From positions 1,980,409-2,044,408 of the forward strand of contig BCHX01000005.1 in NCBI GenBank assembly GCA_001599755.1: a stretch of 64,000 nucleotides of DNA, written 5' to 3'. The DNA is from Gliomastix tumulicola (taxonomy: Eukaryota; Ascomycota; Sordariomycetes; Hypocreales; Bionectriaceae). The stretch's first letter is position 1, and every line of letters starts with the position of its first letter. The position numbers and the translations under genes were made by a program. The notes below the pieces were generated by a model that was not told the origin of the DNA, ran no database searches, and saw only the letters and a list, made by a program, of their open reading frames with translations. This document shows positions 12,331 through 23,905 of the stretch, one piece after another.

Positions 12331-13512
12331 TGTATATTCTGGAGGAGGCTCGCGAGAAGGCACCTGCTTGCTGCTGCGAGATTCAGATCTGTGCAGACGG
12401 AGCACGGAAGTCACTGTAACAAGGCCCTACCGCCTAGAACGTCTGGTATTTCATGTACTTCTGTACATCTGCGCTGCATCAGCAAAGTCGCAGCACAGAC
12501 CGGGACGAGGCACTAACGTTCTCGATTATCGTGATCGGTGAGAGGACGGGAAATAAATAAAAAAACTATACCTAGAAATAGCCATCTACTAGAAGCTCGT
12601 CATGGAAGGGCCAGTGCCGAGAAGTATGCATGTCAGTAAGCCTGAGAGTGTGACTCGGGGACGTGCTCCGCGAGCCGGATCCAGGCTCAACCATGATAGG
12701 TGTGTGCAGAGAGTAGCAGACTATCACTTCAACTACTTACGCAGCAGCGCGCGAGACAACGCACTTCGGTCTCACCCGTGTGTGTGGCGTGCTTATCGAA
12801 CTGCACTACGACTTGTCTATCCCTTCCCGTTCTTACCTATTATGAACTCCGGACCCTGCCTCTCTGCTGCTCTGCCCCCTTTCTCAGAGATCGAGAAATA
12901 TCAGAAACATCGAGAAAAATCAAGAAATGCATGTCTGGGTGAGATGGGAAAAGATGGGTAATATGGAGGGTTCCCAGAGCGGCTAGGGCGATACGCCAAG
13001 GGTGTCCGTGTGCAGGGCCAAGAGGGCGCACCATATCGAGAAACTGTGAGGCCATCGTGAAGTTTTGATCGGCAAAGTGACAGAAGTGCATCCCGCAGGC
13101 GGCGAGGCGGTGGGGACGGAGCAGGGGGGAGCCCTGGACGAGAGGGTGAGAAAGGGGGGGCTAGTGAAAGCCCGTAGGATGGACATGGCAATCTCAAGTT
13201 CCCTATCGACGATTTCCAACTTCTCGATGGCCGGCCGGCACTATCAGACAGACTATCAGCGGGCGGCAGCTCAAAAGTCCATGATTCCCATATGCCCATA
13301 TGGGCCGCCACGGCCAGGTTCTTGGAGGGGGCGTGGGACGTGACTATCTCGACATCCCGGGCCGATCATATGGCAGTCGCAGCGTGGCAGTGGCAGTCAG
13401 TGAGTGGCAGTCGAGGAGGAGGAGCCAGGCTAGGACGGAACGAGGGTCGGAGATGCAGCAGAGGTGTCAGTGAGCCGAGACAGGGCGCCCATCGCAGGGG
13501 GTCAGGGTCGAG

Positions 13513-13575
13513 CAGCGGCGGCGGCAGCAGCAGCAGCAGCAGCAGTAGCCGTAGCCGTAGCAGTAGCAGCAAACG
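13513..13575 (+). repeat. CAG/TAGCCG trinucleotide-type microsatellite
   Basis: GGCGGCGGCAGCAGCAGCAG-type units pass into TAGCCG and TAGCAG units. No convincing gene uses it. Confidence 0.8.
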
Positions 13576-15127
13576 TTGTGCCTGCAGTAGGTGGACGATA
13601 CAGCACTCCTCGCTCAGATGAATGAGACGCTGAGGTGCTACCCCGGGGACCGCCAGCCGCGTTCCTATTGGTTGGGGGCCTCTCTGTGTCTCGGCGACAA
13701 GCAAGCAAAGCTGCACACTTGCTTCAGGCGCCAACGCAGCACTGCACGGCGAACCGGCCCCTGCACACACACACACTACGCAAATCCCATCCGAGACGAC
13801 TAAAGCGATCAACCGGGGCGATCACGTCGACGCTTTCGCGTGGCCGTCCAACACTGATCGACTCGCTGGCGACGCACTAGCTTGCTTACGTATCCTGACA
13901 CACCCGGATGATAGGCAGACGTGCTACTGCTACTAGTAGTAACTTTACTATTAGTATGTGGTAGTTATCTCGCCAGGCCACGTCTATTATCTTCCGTCTA
14001 TCTCGTGCTATCGAGTAATAATATCGACCTTCCACATGCCGCCCAGTCCCAGCCCGCATCCAGCCCGCATGTTTCTTTGGAGGGATTTGGGCCAGTGGAT
14101 GCCGTGGCAAGCGAGAGGGATTCTGCTCTAATGCTCCCCCCCCATCGTGGAACTGTGTGTGTCTGTCTGTCGCAATCCCAGACGCCCATGCACGCACATG
14201 TCGTGTCTCCCCTGTCCATCTTTCTCGGCTGCGCCACCCGCTTGCATTTTCCATGTTTTGGAAAGCGGCATTTTGTCGACTTTCCCATGTCCTTCTGTGC
14301 GCTAGGCAGCCGGCATGCTGGCCTGTCGAGCACTTCTTTCTGACACACATATACGATTACGGCCGGGCCGCTATCAGGCCCATGCCCATGTCTGCGTGTC
14401 TGTGTCTGTGCCCCTTGTCCGCCGACAGCTTGCATCAGCGCGCGTCACACACACACACACATGATCAGTGCGCTGGCGGGTAATCGTGTCCGAAGCCGTG
14501 TCTCGTTTGGGTTCTTTGGGTGAAGCCAGTCCCACAGCGCATTCCTCTCGCGATTGTGCATGTCTCCATGTCTGCATGTCTCTCTTTCTCTGTGCCAGTG
14601 TGATGGGCGCGTGCTGCCTGCTCGTGGGATGCCTCTCGATCGACTGCATGAGAAGCTAGAACGCCCAGAATCCGCCTTCGGACCCGAATGAGGAGCGCCA
14701 TTGCGACGTTCGAGCTGGTCCGAGCTGTCCCCCAAAAGCTGCGATCGCACGCAGATGCCCAGATGCTCGCCGCCTGTTTCTTCCCCTCTTTTTCGTGCCG
14801 TCGCATGTGGGTGAGAAGCCTCTTTGTCAGCCTTCAAGCCACCAAGAGTCCGCGCTGCTGATTGGACGGGGGGGGGCGGTCGCTGAGGGTGAGAAGACGC
14901 CTTGACCTCTCGTTATTGCGCCGCCCCGGTTAGCTAAGCTAGGTATTGTCTCCGAATGTGCAAATGTGCCTTGTGATTCATTTCCGCCCGTCGAGGAGCG
15001 GCCGAGAGCCAGCTGAACTCTATGGACACGGGCGGGACGAGTGATTGATTGATTGATTGCTTGCTTGATTTGGCATCATGTCACTGAGACAAATGGCAGC
15101 TAGCAGCTGTCCTAGCAGGTATTGAGT

Positions 15128-15157
15128 TCCAGCTCCAGCTCCAGCTCCAGCTCCAGC
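15128..15157 (+). repeat. CTCCAG hexanucleotide repeat
   Basis: About five tandem CTCCAG (CCAGCT) units in non-coding DNA. Confidence 0.85.
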
Positions 15158-16763
15158 GCTCGGCCCCTCCTGACCGAGAGAAGATCGGCATGGCCACAGC
15201 TGCCGAAGCTCGAACCAATGCAGCCAATGACAGGCTCTCGCTCTGTCGGGCGACGCTCCCCGCCTCTCAGGTAAGGCGGCCAACGCACTGCTTACTACTA
15301 GTACTTACATCACACCGAGACAAGCGAAAGCGCAGGCGGCCGACTGTGACTGCGACGGTGACAGTGACACAGCAGGACGCACTTCTCTGCGTCTCTGGTA
15401 CCGGTACCGAGTGCCTACATCCATCCCTCTATCCCACTTTGGCTTTGCTATCACCACCTCCTCTGCTGCTGCTGACAAACAAGGCCACCACCAGGCACCA
15501 ACACAAGGGACCCGACCCTGGATGCTATTCGTCACATTGCCTAGAGATAGGCCTCCCGAGACCCTGATCAGTCAGCCATCACACGAGCGCGCGGGCGGCC
15601 CTGCGTCTCCTTCCAACGTGTGATGTGTCTGTAGGCAAGTATGCACACTTGCCCACTAGCTCGCGATCATGAGGTCGTACTGCGTGATGATTGCTACTCT
15701 GCGCCCGCAGCCCACGGCGGAAAAGGTCACATGGCATGCCTGACAGGGGGGAGGAGAGAGGAGAAGCCTTGCCTGCTCGGCAGTGCACTCCGACGTCAGA
15801 GCAAGCAGGGCCAGGGCCAGGGGAGGGGAAAGGGGGGGGGGGGCAAGGAGCCCATAACGTCCATCACTTTTTGGCCCCCAAAGGGGGCGCGTGTCAACCA
15901 CCCCTAAGACACTCAACCAACGCCCGGCTAATCACCATTTCACACACACATACAACACACACACACAGAAAAGGGAAGCAAGGCCTTGCGTCCGCGGAGG
16001 TGTGTGTGTGCCTCCCACCCCCGCCATTCCGCCCGTCCGCGTCCGCCGCTGTGAGGCACAGAGCCTATCGGATAGCCCACCGTGAGACAATATACATATG
16101 TGATGCGCTCCTCCTCACCTTTTCCGGCGAGGTTGGGTTTCCCTTGCCTCTGCCTCCCTTTTTTTGCTATCAGTACACTCGCACAGTCGGCCGTCTTGCG
16201 TCGCATCCGGATGTGACGTCTGTGCCCTGCATGCTTCTGGTCAGATATCAATCTTTGCAATATCTTATGAATTCTGCCGGCCGACGAGGGTAGCACACAC
16301 ATACACAGCCTGCAGACGCACACAGACACATGCATGTACGCACGCACGCACGCAGCCAACGTGATGGGACTTGTTCGTCGTCCTCCATGCCTCTTCCAGC
16401 GCTTACGGTTTGCCACGGGGAGATGAGCCGCCGGTTACAGATCGGGCAGCTGTTGGCACGGCACGCGGAAGCAGCATCTAAGATCTCGGAATTCCTCTTT
16501 TTGCCATCCAGAGAGGGTGATGACTATCCCGCGAGCCGACAATCATCGGCACGCGTGTCCTCCATCAGGGCAAAAAGCGCCAGCCCAACCGTACAAGGAT
16601 CGGCCCTCGAGATTGCCGCTCAATTTCTTCTCTGGAAAGTCTCGCCAATCCTCACGTAATGGACAGAGGTTCCCGTGACTCGCGGTGCATGGTGTGTTTG
16701 ACGATCTCGACCAGTGAGGGCCGGGGGGCGATCATGTGAAATGTAATACATAAGCTTACCTAT

Positions 16764-16862
16764 GATTCCAATTCCAATTCCAATTCCAATTCTCAAGGGA
16801 CAGCCCGATCCATCAGGGACACGTTCTATTTTATTTTATTTTTGTAATTATTTTATTTTATT
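16764..16862 (+). repeat. ATTCCA hexamer array followed by TATTT pentamer-rich tract
   Basis: Four to five ATTCCA units at about 16764-16792, then a TTTTA/TATTT-rich stretch at about 16829-16862. It stands out as the most AT-rich short patch of a GC-rich region. Confidence 0.8.
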
Positions 16863-19800
16863 TTCCAAATGTGTTCCAAGACCGTTCGAAGACTCCTGGA
16901 CGTTACCAGAGCTTGAGCAAAAAAGCACGTCGTCGTACCTTGCCTTACCCAATCCACAGCCCGCCCCCCAAAATAGAGCCGCTCCGATACGATACTCTCC
17001 TTTGGACTCCCTCAAGCGCTAGCTAAATCAGCGAACTCGGCAGTCGTTCTTTTGTGAGTTTCACGACGCGCGCGTTGCCGTGTCGCTCGCTCGTTCGTTC
17101 GAAACCGACCGGGACAAGGGCCAAGTAGTAGCCAAGGCCGCCTCGACGCCAGCGAAATTGGGGCATGGATTCGGCTCACTAGGGAGGTTTCGCATCACTC
17201 GCTTATGCGGCGCCTGCCTATCAATTCTGCTGCGCGAAATCCTGTCCAGAAATCCGATCCCTCCATCATGGGGATTTTGCTCGATGGATGGATGGGAATC
17301 CTAGGCCAATCCCCCATATTCCTTCGCAATCCGACCAGTTCCGCATGGGATTATTATGTATGTACTACATACTACATTACATACATGCCTCGTACACCAT
17401 ACACTCCCCCATGCACGGCATCGGTACACCTCACCGCCAGTCCACCGGTCAGCGAGGGAACTTCCGTTGAAGAAACGAGAGAGATAGTTGAGGGATAAGG
17501 ACCAAAGGTGTACCCGTATCATGGGAAGGATTGCTCTGGCGCGCGCGTTTTCTGACCTTGCGGACGATACGCGAGGGTTTTTTTTATTTTATTTCTGCCT
17601 CTTACTCGATGCGCGCGCCGTAACGAGCTTCAATAGCCCGTTCGTCTATGTACGCCAGTCGCGAATCTCGATCTCGCGATCCACATCCCATCCGTGGGAA
17701 GACGTGGCCAGCTCAGCGCTGCGGAACGTCGTCGTCCAGGCCATCCGGAGGGAGGCTGGATCCCTCTCGTGGGAGGAGGGGGCCGTCTCCTGGATTGGGA
17801 TGGACTGTGAGACGCTGTGCCGGGTGTTGCTACCTTGCTGACACCGACGCCGACATTGTCAGACTCCCAAGCAGCAGCTCCTATTCCCCATGAGGGCATC
17901 ACAAGAACGCGGCTGTCGAGAAGCAAGGCTCCCAATGGGCAGCCGGCCGGCCAGCCAGCCAGCCAGTCAGCCTGTTCCCAAGGGTCGACACCCTTCCCGC
18001 CCCCTTCCATGACACATCATGGAGCTATAAACCGCCGGCTCAACGGGACTGCCGCCATCCTGTCCCCCTTGCCCGCCCCAACTGAGCCGAGGGTCCCTCG
18101 AGCGACCCCTTCGAGAGCAATGTGACAGGTTACCTCGCTACCTCCCTCCCTCCCTCTCGACTGTCCGCTTTCTCAGGGTCAGGCAGACTGGAGAAGCCCG
18201 CCGCGGCCGGCAGCGCCAGCCCGCCGCCATACCTGAGGGGTCGCAGCATCCATCTCAGGCCGCGAGCCGTGAACCGGTATATCACATCTCACCATCGCCA
18301 GCCCATCGGGTCGAGTCGTCAAAAGAGAGCCAGCCGGCTCGACGATACCCTCTTTTCTCTCCCCCTTTTCCCTACCTTTCCCGATACACCACCTTCTCAC
18401 GAGCCTAGGCCAAGTCCGGCGATGACATGTGGAAAAGGGAGGGGAGGGAGGGGGGGGAGAATCTCCGATACCGACTCTCTGGCTGGCTGGGCCTAGAGAA
18501 AACGACAGAGTTGCTCGCCCAGGGCCCCCAAGTTTGGTTCTGGACCGACCCCCCGTTGTGGAATGCCAGCGATGAAGGAGTGACGACATTCACAGCCCAC
18601 GCCCCTCTCTCTCTCCTCGCGAAGTGGCGTTTATGGTTTGAGGGGGGGTTGGTTTTGATATTTTGTTATTATTATTTTTTAACCTCTGCCACTAGGCCTT
18701 GACACTAGGCCTGGGAAGAACTCTGGCAGGGTTTTTTTTCGGAGGACGGCATCGCGTCTTTGCTCGGCGGGCGAGCGAAGTGCGAAGCTGGAGGGGGGGT
18801 TTGTACCTGTGTCCTGTCCTAGTGAAGAAAAAAAAAGATGAGAGGTGACAACTGACAGAGCCGTCGAGACGAAGTGCTACAGTAGTTAGTGAAGGAGTTC
18901 CCGTCGCTCTGGTCTGATACCATCCCAACCCAATATCCCACACGCCCCCTGCCCCATGCACAAAGCCGCTTTCTCTCCCACATTGAGGCCCGTCCTTCAC
19001 CTTGTATTATTCAGCAAAAGTCACCGAGTGACATTCGGCACTATTATCTCACCTCCCCGTCGCCGGTTATGGAATCACAGTTCTCAACAGGCGAAGGCGA
19101 AACTGTTAGCACCAGAACCCAATCCATCAAAAGAGCCTCTCGCCCCCTTGCATGGGGCAACTCCGATCTCTCTGGAATTATCCAAATCACACACCCTCGC
19201 TACTGTCGGCACTTTTAGAAAGTCCGCCTCCATGACCCTAAGGCTTGCTTGCCCATCAATTTTTTTTTTTTTCTCGTCGAATAGCGGCGGAGCTTTTGAA
19301 CAACTCGTGACTTCTTCCCCGCTTCTCCTCGGGCGTCCTGCATCATGAGGCTCAAGGGGGAGCCCCCCCGTCGCAGAGATGCTAGACTCAGGCGTGTACT
19401 CGTAGAATGTATGTACATTTGTTGGGATGAAAAACGTGCTTTGCGTTGAGACAGACGGAGTTCCCTGCAAGATCCGGGCATATGATTCGGCTGTCCGGCA
19501 TTTGGATGACTCCGACCGCCGGGGGGAAGGGGGCGCGCTGTTTGGTCGTCCCGGACGGATATAAGTGATGGGCTTCTATTTGCCGTGTGTGTGTGTTGCC
19601 CCTGCTAATTTCCGCTTCTGGCACCGAGATTGCCTCCGTTGCAAACTCCGGGGCGTCGGCGAGAGAGGAGAGGATAGGGCAGGGTCTCTGCTCTTGAAGG
19701 TGTTCATTTCACTCTTACGGTTCATAGCAGGGTTGTTCGGGATTGAGAAGTGACAGGACAAAAGGACCCTCGGGGCTCTGAAGCACAAAGGGCGCGCGCG

Positions 19801-20307
19801 TAATATCTCTCATTCTTTTTGCACACGCCAAGCCATCCTCCAGATCTACGGACACGAAATGTACAGGTCAGAACATTAAAAAAATGAAACCAGACGAAAC
19901 CAGCAGCCCAAGAAGGGCAGTCGTGACTGCTCGGCATAGTGGGCGGTGAAGACGCAAAGGGCGTGCAGATGCAAGGCATCGAAGTCGGGGACCAGGCAGG
20001 TCGCCGGCCAGCAAGCCCCGACGCCGACCTCTGTGGATCCTCTCCGCCCTGAGACATGTGATGCTATGAGGTCAACGCCCCGAGTCCAAGACGCCAGAGA
20101 GCAACTGTCACGAGTCAAGAAGAGAAAAAAAACGAGGCGTCTATCAATGGTGGAGCACTGGAGACTCATCGAAGGGCCGACGATCGGCTCCATCCCGAAC
20201 GACGCCGTTCGTGGGCCACGAGGGAGAATCCACAGTGACGGCAACGGTGACAGTGGCATCGTGGGAAAACCCGGGCATGGAGGGCGGGCGGGCAGGCCCA
20301 ATGTATA

Positions 20308-21585
20308 TCATACATCGTTGTACATGATCAGAGGGGGTGTCGTGCGATCACAGACCGCCCACGCCCATGCGGCACTTGGGTGGTAGTTGAGCATCACGGC
20401 CCAGTCTTTGTCGTACGATGCCGGCTGGAACAGGGCTGGATCGTGCTTCTTGACCTTGCGGACGGCCTCGGCTGTGGCGAGGGCTAGGAAATGCTGCCGG
20501 GTCGCATCTCGAGGGAGGACACTAACTCGGTTCATCGGTTAGCACAAAAACTTTTTCGTGACGGAGTGACCGAGGTTCTATCTACCACATTGCCTCGACC
20601 CGACAAATATCTCTGAAGAGAGTGCAACTTACAGCGCATTACCAAAGATGCCGTGACACAGGCTGGGCTCCTTGGTCAAGAGGCCGTGTCTCCAGACCAG
20701 TTCCTGAGCCTTGGCCACCGCACGGTCGATCTGCCGGTGCAGCTCAGGGAAGTACGGCCGCAGCGTCTCGAGCGACAGGATGAACCCCGGGGCGCCGTGA
20801 CACCACTGCACGAGCGTGGGCGGCTGGCCCTCCCGCATCTTCCTCTCGCTGGACGGCCAGTTCCCGTCCGCCGTCTGCAGGGCGATCAGATCCCCCAGGC
20901 GATCCGTCAGCTGGGGCGCCAGCTCCGGCACCGTGAGGACGAGCTGCGTGACGATGCCGATCTCGCCGTGGCCCGCGCCAAAGTACCGCTTCCCGTGCCA
21001 CTCCCAGTGGCCGCGCCCGTCGTCGTCGGTGCGCATGACGAGCTCGGCGACCCGCCGCATCGGGGAGTCGAGGTACGTCGCGAACTGGGGCGCCCACCGC
21101 CGGATCATCCGCAGCAGGTACAGCGTGCCCGCGCGGCCGTATATCATCTCGGAGGAGAAGGGGTCGCCCGGCGTGGGCGGGTAGGGGCCCAGCAGCATGG
21201 GCACGTTGGACAGGAAGTCGATCAGGTACGCGTGGTCCTGCGTGAGGCACACCAGGAGGGCCTCGTACGACAGCTTCTCGCAGGCCAGGCCGCAGTTGCC
21301 CCTCTCGATCCGCAGGTCGCCGCGGTCGCCGTCGAGGTACTGGGCTGCCCAGAAGCGCATGCCGTGGCCCGAGATGGTGAGGTTCGGACGCAGGACGGAC
21401 AGCTGGAGGAAGAGGTAGGCGAGGCCCGTGTAGCCGCTGTACAGGCCGCCGAGTTGTCGAGACGTGTATCTCTGGAGCGGCGGCGTGGTCTTGAGGACCG
21501 TTTCGAGGGCGGTTTGCAGGAGTTCGGCTGGTGACGAGCTGAGCGTCCGCAGGTGCATGTTGTTGGATATGTATCGTTGCTCCAT
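20308..21585 (-). CDS. Lanthionine synthetase C-like (LanC-like) protein
   Basis: Two exons, complement of 20308..20521 and 20633..21585, encode 388 residues, the usual size for the LanC-like (LanCL/GCR2) family. The alpha-barrel zinc motifs are intact: GAGHGEIGIV carries the conserved His, WCHGAPG supplies Cys262, and CHGIFGNAL supplies Cys310-His311. The intron (GTAAGT..TTAG) falls right after GNAL; only the second of two nearby AGs keeps phase, giving GNALVLPRD. An in-frame start 28 codons upstream exists, but the ATG at 21585 is preferred because the upstream stretch looks like leader. Bacterial LanC cyclises lanthionine rings. Eukaryotic LanCL proteins are reported to add glutathione to dehydrated phospho-sites. 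No lantibiotic precursor or dehydratase lies nearby, so a eukaryotic LanCL-type role is more likely. Confidence 0.92.
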
Positions 21586-22317
21586 GTTGGAAAAGTCTCT
21601 ACGAGTTCCAGCTCTCGAGTTTGTTAACAAAAAAAGATTACATGACAAGAAGGGAAGAATGGCGGCCACTGCTGGACGGGATACGTGAAGTTGATAAAGG
21701 GCGATGGACGAAGGCGAGGCTGAAGATCAAATGACTAGGTAGCTGCTGGCACGACAAGCAAATGATGGCAAAATGAGGTAACCTGGACCTTCCTTCATCT
21801 GACAGGCCAAGACGGAGTGACGATCTTGCAGTTTCAGTGGTCTGGTGACAAGAGTTCTCCCACAGATCAGAGGTCACATGGCGGCGAGGCGATGTGGCCA
21901 GCCAGCCAGTCGTTGTCAGTCTTATCCAGCCGCACGGAGCAAGGCGAGCAGGGTTAGGCGACTTGTGGTTTCGAGCTCGTGGCAACAACGACGTCAATTG
22001 CGACGATGCAGCGATGCAACGAACAGAGGACGATCGCGAGGGAGTGTCCCAGCCAGCCGGAGCTAATGCTCCAGGCAGAGTCAAGCCCCGCCAGTCACCA
22101 GCCACACCCGATCTGATCTGCTCAGCCCCACCTGCCGTTGTCACAATTGCGACAATGACGACATCAAGACATCGAGACTCGAGAGCTTGACGTTTGCGGC
22201 GAGCTGAGATGAGCTTCTCCCTCGCCTTCTCCTGCATTGCATCTACAATCTGATACGGCGGAGAGGTAGAACAGATCACATCCCCAATCAGCAAATACCA
22301 AGAATCATCGTCCCAAC
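21586..22317. promoter_or_regulatory. Divergent intergenic region (LanC-like / Rrt8-like)
   Basis: These 732 bp separate two divergently transcribed genes and must hold both promoters. A 232-codon open frame on the minus strand covers most of it and runs into the neighbour's first exon; it has no protein-like composition. No specific TATA box is convincing. Confidence 0.5.
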
Positions 22318-23528
22318 ATGGCAGACGCAGACTCATCCAGCAAGCCCTCCAGGCGCTCCCGGGCTGTCAACTCGGTCAGGACGAACGCCCAGGAGGTTTT
22401 GTACGGCTTTCCCTTGGCCCAATCACATCCCACACGCGCCCACATCTAACGTATTTTATCACGCAGACAAGAGGACTATGGCAAGGCAAAGACGGCCGCT
22501 CTGGATGCCGCCCGGAGTCGCTCCTGGCTGTACCCGTTCAAGGTACATCGCACGCTGATCCTCAATCCAAACCAGTGCTCATGATTCAAACAGGGCATTG
22601 TCTATTTCATCGGCCATCGCTCCCTGTGGCAGCCCTTCGTCTCGAAGCTCCCCGAGTACATCGCCCTGTACGGCACGGTCGTCGCTGGGATGTTCACCTT
22701 CGCCTATCTCCCCCAGCTCGGGGTCCTGGTCTTCGTGAACGGGCCCCTTGCCGTCTTCACCACCGCTCTGCTCGTCCTCAATGAGAGCGCCACCATCGTC
22801 GGCATGGTTGCCAAGACATACCTGCTTCAAGAAGCCCTACTCAACACCTTTGACGGCACGCTCCTCGCACGAAACAAGGGCGAGTTGGTCCAGGAAGGGA
22901 GAGAGCTCAAATCTGGCAGTGATCCCATCTCCAGGCTGGGCAAAGCTCTGAAGACTCCGTTCAGCAAGTTCAGCTTCAAGGCGATTGTGCGGTACTTTGT
23001 GTATCTGCCACTCAACTTCATTCCTGTCGTCGGCACAGCCATCTTCCTCTATGTCCAGGCTCGGGGCAGGGGACAGGGAGTTCATGATCGGGTGAGAACT
23101 TTCCCCCCATGCTTATCGCTTGCCGTGTTCTCCCTAATCCTGCTAACAACCCTCGATAGTACTTTCAACTGAAGAAGTGGACATCGCCTCAGCGTTCTGC
23201 GTGGCTCAAGCAACATCACGGGCCCTACACAGCGTGCGTACTCTAGGTTATTTCAAACTAATCCTTGCTAACCTCATTGACAAACAGCTTCGGCTTTGTT
23301 GCAACTGCCCTCGAGATGATTCCCGTGGCTTCCATCTTCTTCACGTATACCAATGCAGGTTAGTATCTCGAAGCGGCAGTGCTTAGGTCCTCCGTCGCAC
23401 GACCTGCTAACTGATGGATCTTAGTTGGCGCCGCGCTCTGGGCCGCCGACATCGAGGCGACGGGCACTCAGATGACCGACAGCAACGCTCCGGCCCTGCA
23501 AGAGTCGGCGGAAAAGGATGAGCTGTAA
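22318..23528 (+). CDS. Rrt8/EI24-type multi-span membrane protein with C-terminal KDEL
   Basis: Six exons (22318..22400, 22467..22542, 22594..23091, 23160..23233, 23288..23358, 23425..23528) encode 301 residues; every junction is GT-AG and phase-consistent. The hydrophobic stretches are those of the EI24 superfamily: about residues 70-110 (YGTVVAGMFTFAYLPQLGVL and the following FVNGPLAVFTTALLVLN), FVYLPLNFIPVVGTAIFLYV near 190-210 and FGFVATALEMIPVASIFFTY near 245-265. This matches the fungal family annotated as outer spore wall protein Rrt8, which in yeast associates with lipid droplets and spore-wall assembly. The last four residues are KDEL, a luminal ER-retrieval signal, unusual on a polytopic protein and functional only if the C-terminus is luminal. 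It is tail-to-tail with proline dehydrogenase. Confidence 0.88.
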
Positions 23529-23905
23529 TGTAGGAGACAGAGGAGTGCCGTATAGGATCCATAGCATAGACTAGTGTTCGCGCGCATGACGCTCTTCAAG
23601 GACGGCGAGCAGTGCTCCTCTTACGAATAGACCTAATTTCCCATAGCAGGGATCAACCTATTATCTTCACGTCTTATGGAGCTTCCAGCATATTTCTTCA
23701 CGGTGGACATCATGGAGCGAGGGGCGCTCATTCCCTTGCTGTGGTTGTCGACGAGGTTGAACACTTTAAAGCTGAGCACAGATGGTGTTGACAAAGACGG
23801 AACAGAAAGCAGCTCATAAGCATTTCAACGTGCTAATCAACATAAATCATAAGTTCGTAACTGGCACCGATTCCATCACTTTCCAAAGACATCATCACTC
23901 CACGC
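23529..23905. other. Convergent 3' intergenic region
   Basis: 377 bp between two stop codons, AT-richer than the flanking coding DNA. It is expected to hold both 3' UTRs and polyadenylation sites. I see no gene. Confidence 0.6.

Larger units (their letters stand above)
8016..20307. other. 12.3-kb gene-free region upstream of the Zn2Cys6 factor
   Basis: No supportable coding exon was found on either strand. The longest open frames (for example 13366-13812 minus, 10745-11158 plus, 15691-16293 plus) are low-complexity, lack domain-like sequence and have no splice partners. The stretch contains direct repeats, CTGC, CAG and CTCCAG microsatellites, two long G runs and a TA-rich patch at 16.76-16.86 kb. 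About 12.3 kb separates the regulator's ATG from the stop codon of the next gene. It may include a long 5' leader, distal regulatory elements or unannotated RNA. Confidence 0.6.

Noticed and set aside
13366..13812. 148-codon minus-strand frame with a leucine run
   Set aside because: The leucines are an antisense reading of a CAG microsatellite.
17488..17841. 117-codon plus-strand frame with some regular composition
   Set aside because: No partner exon, no domain and the first half is homopolymer-driven; left as non-coding.
21638..22336. 232-codon open frame on the minus strand
   Set aside because: It overlaps the promoter and first exon of the Rrt8-like gene antisense, has Ser/Arg/Leu-biased composition and no domain; treated as chance.
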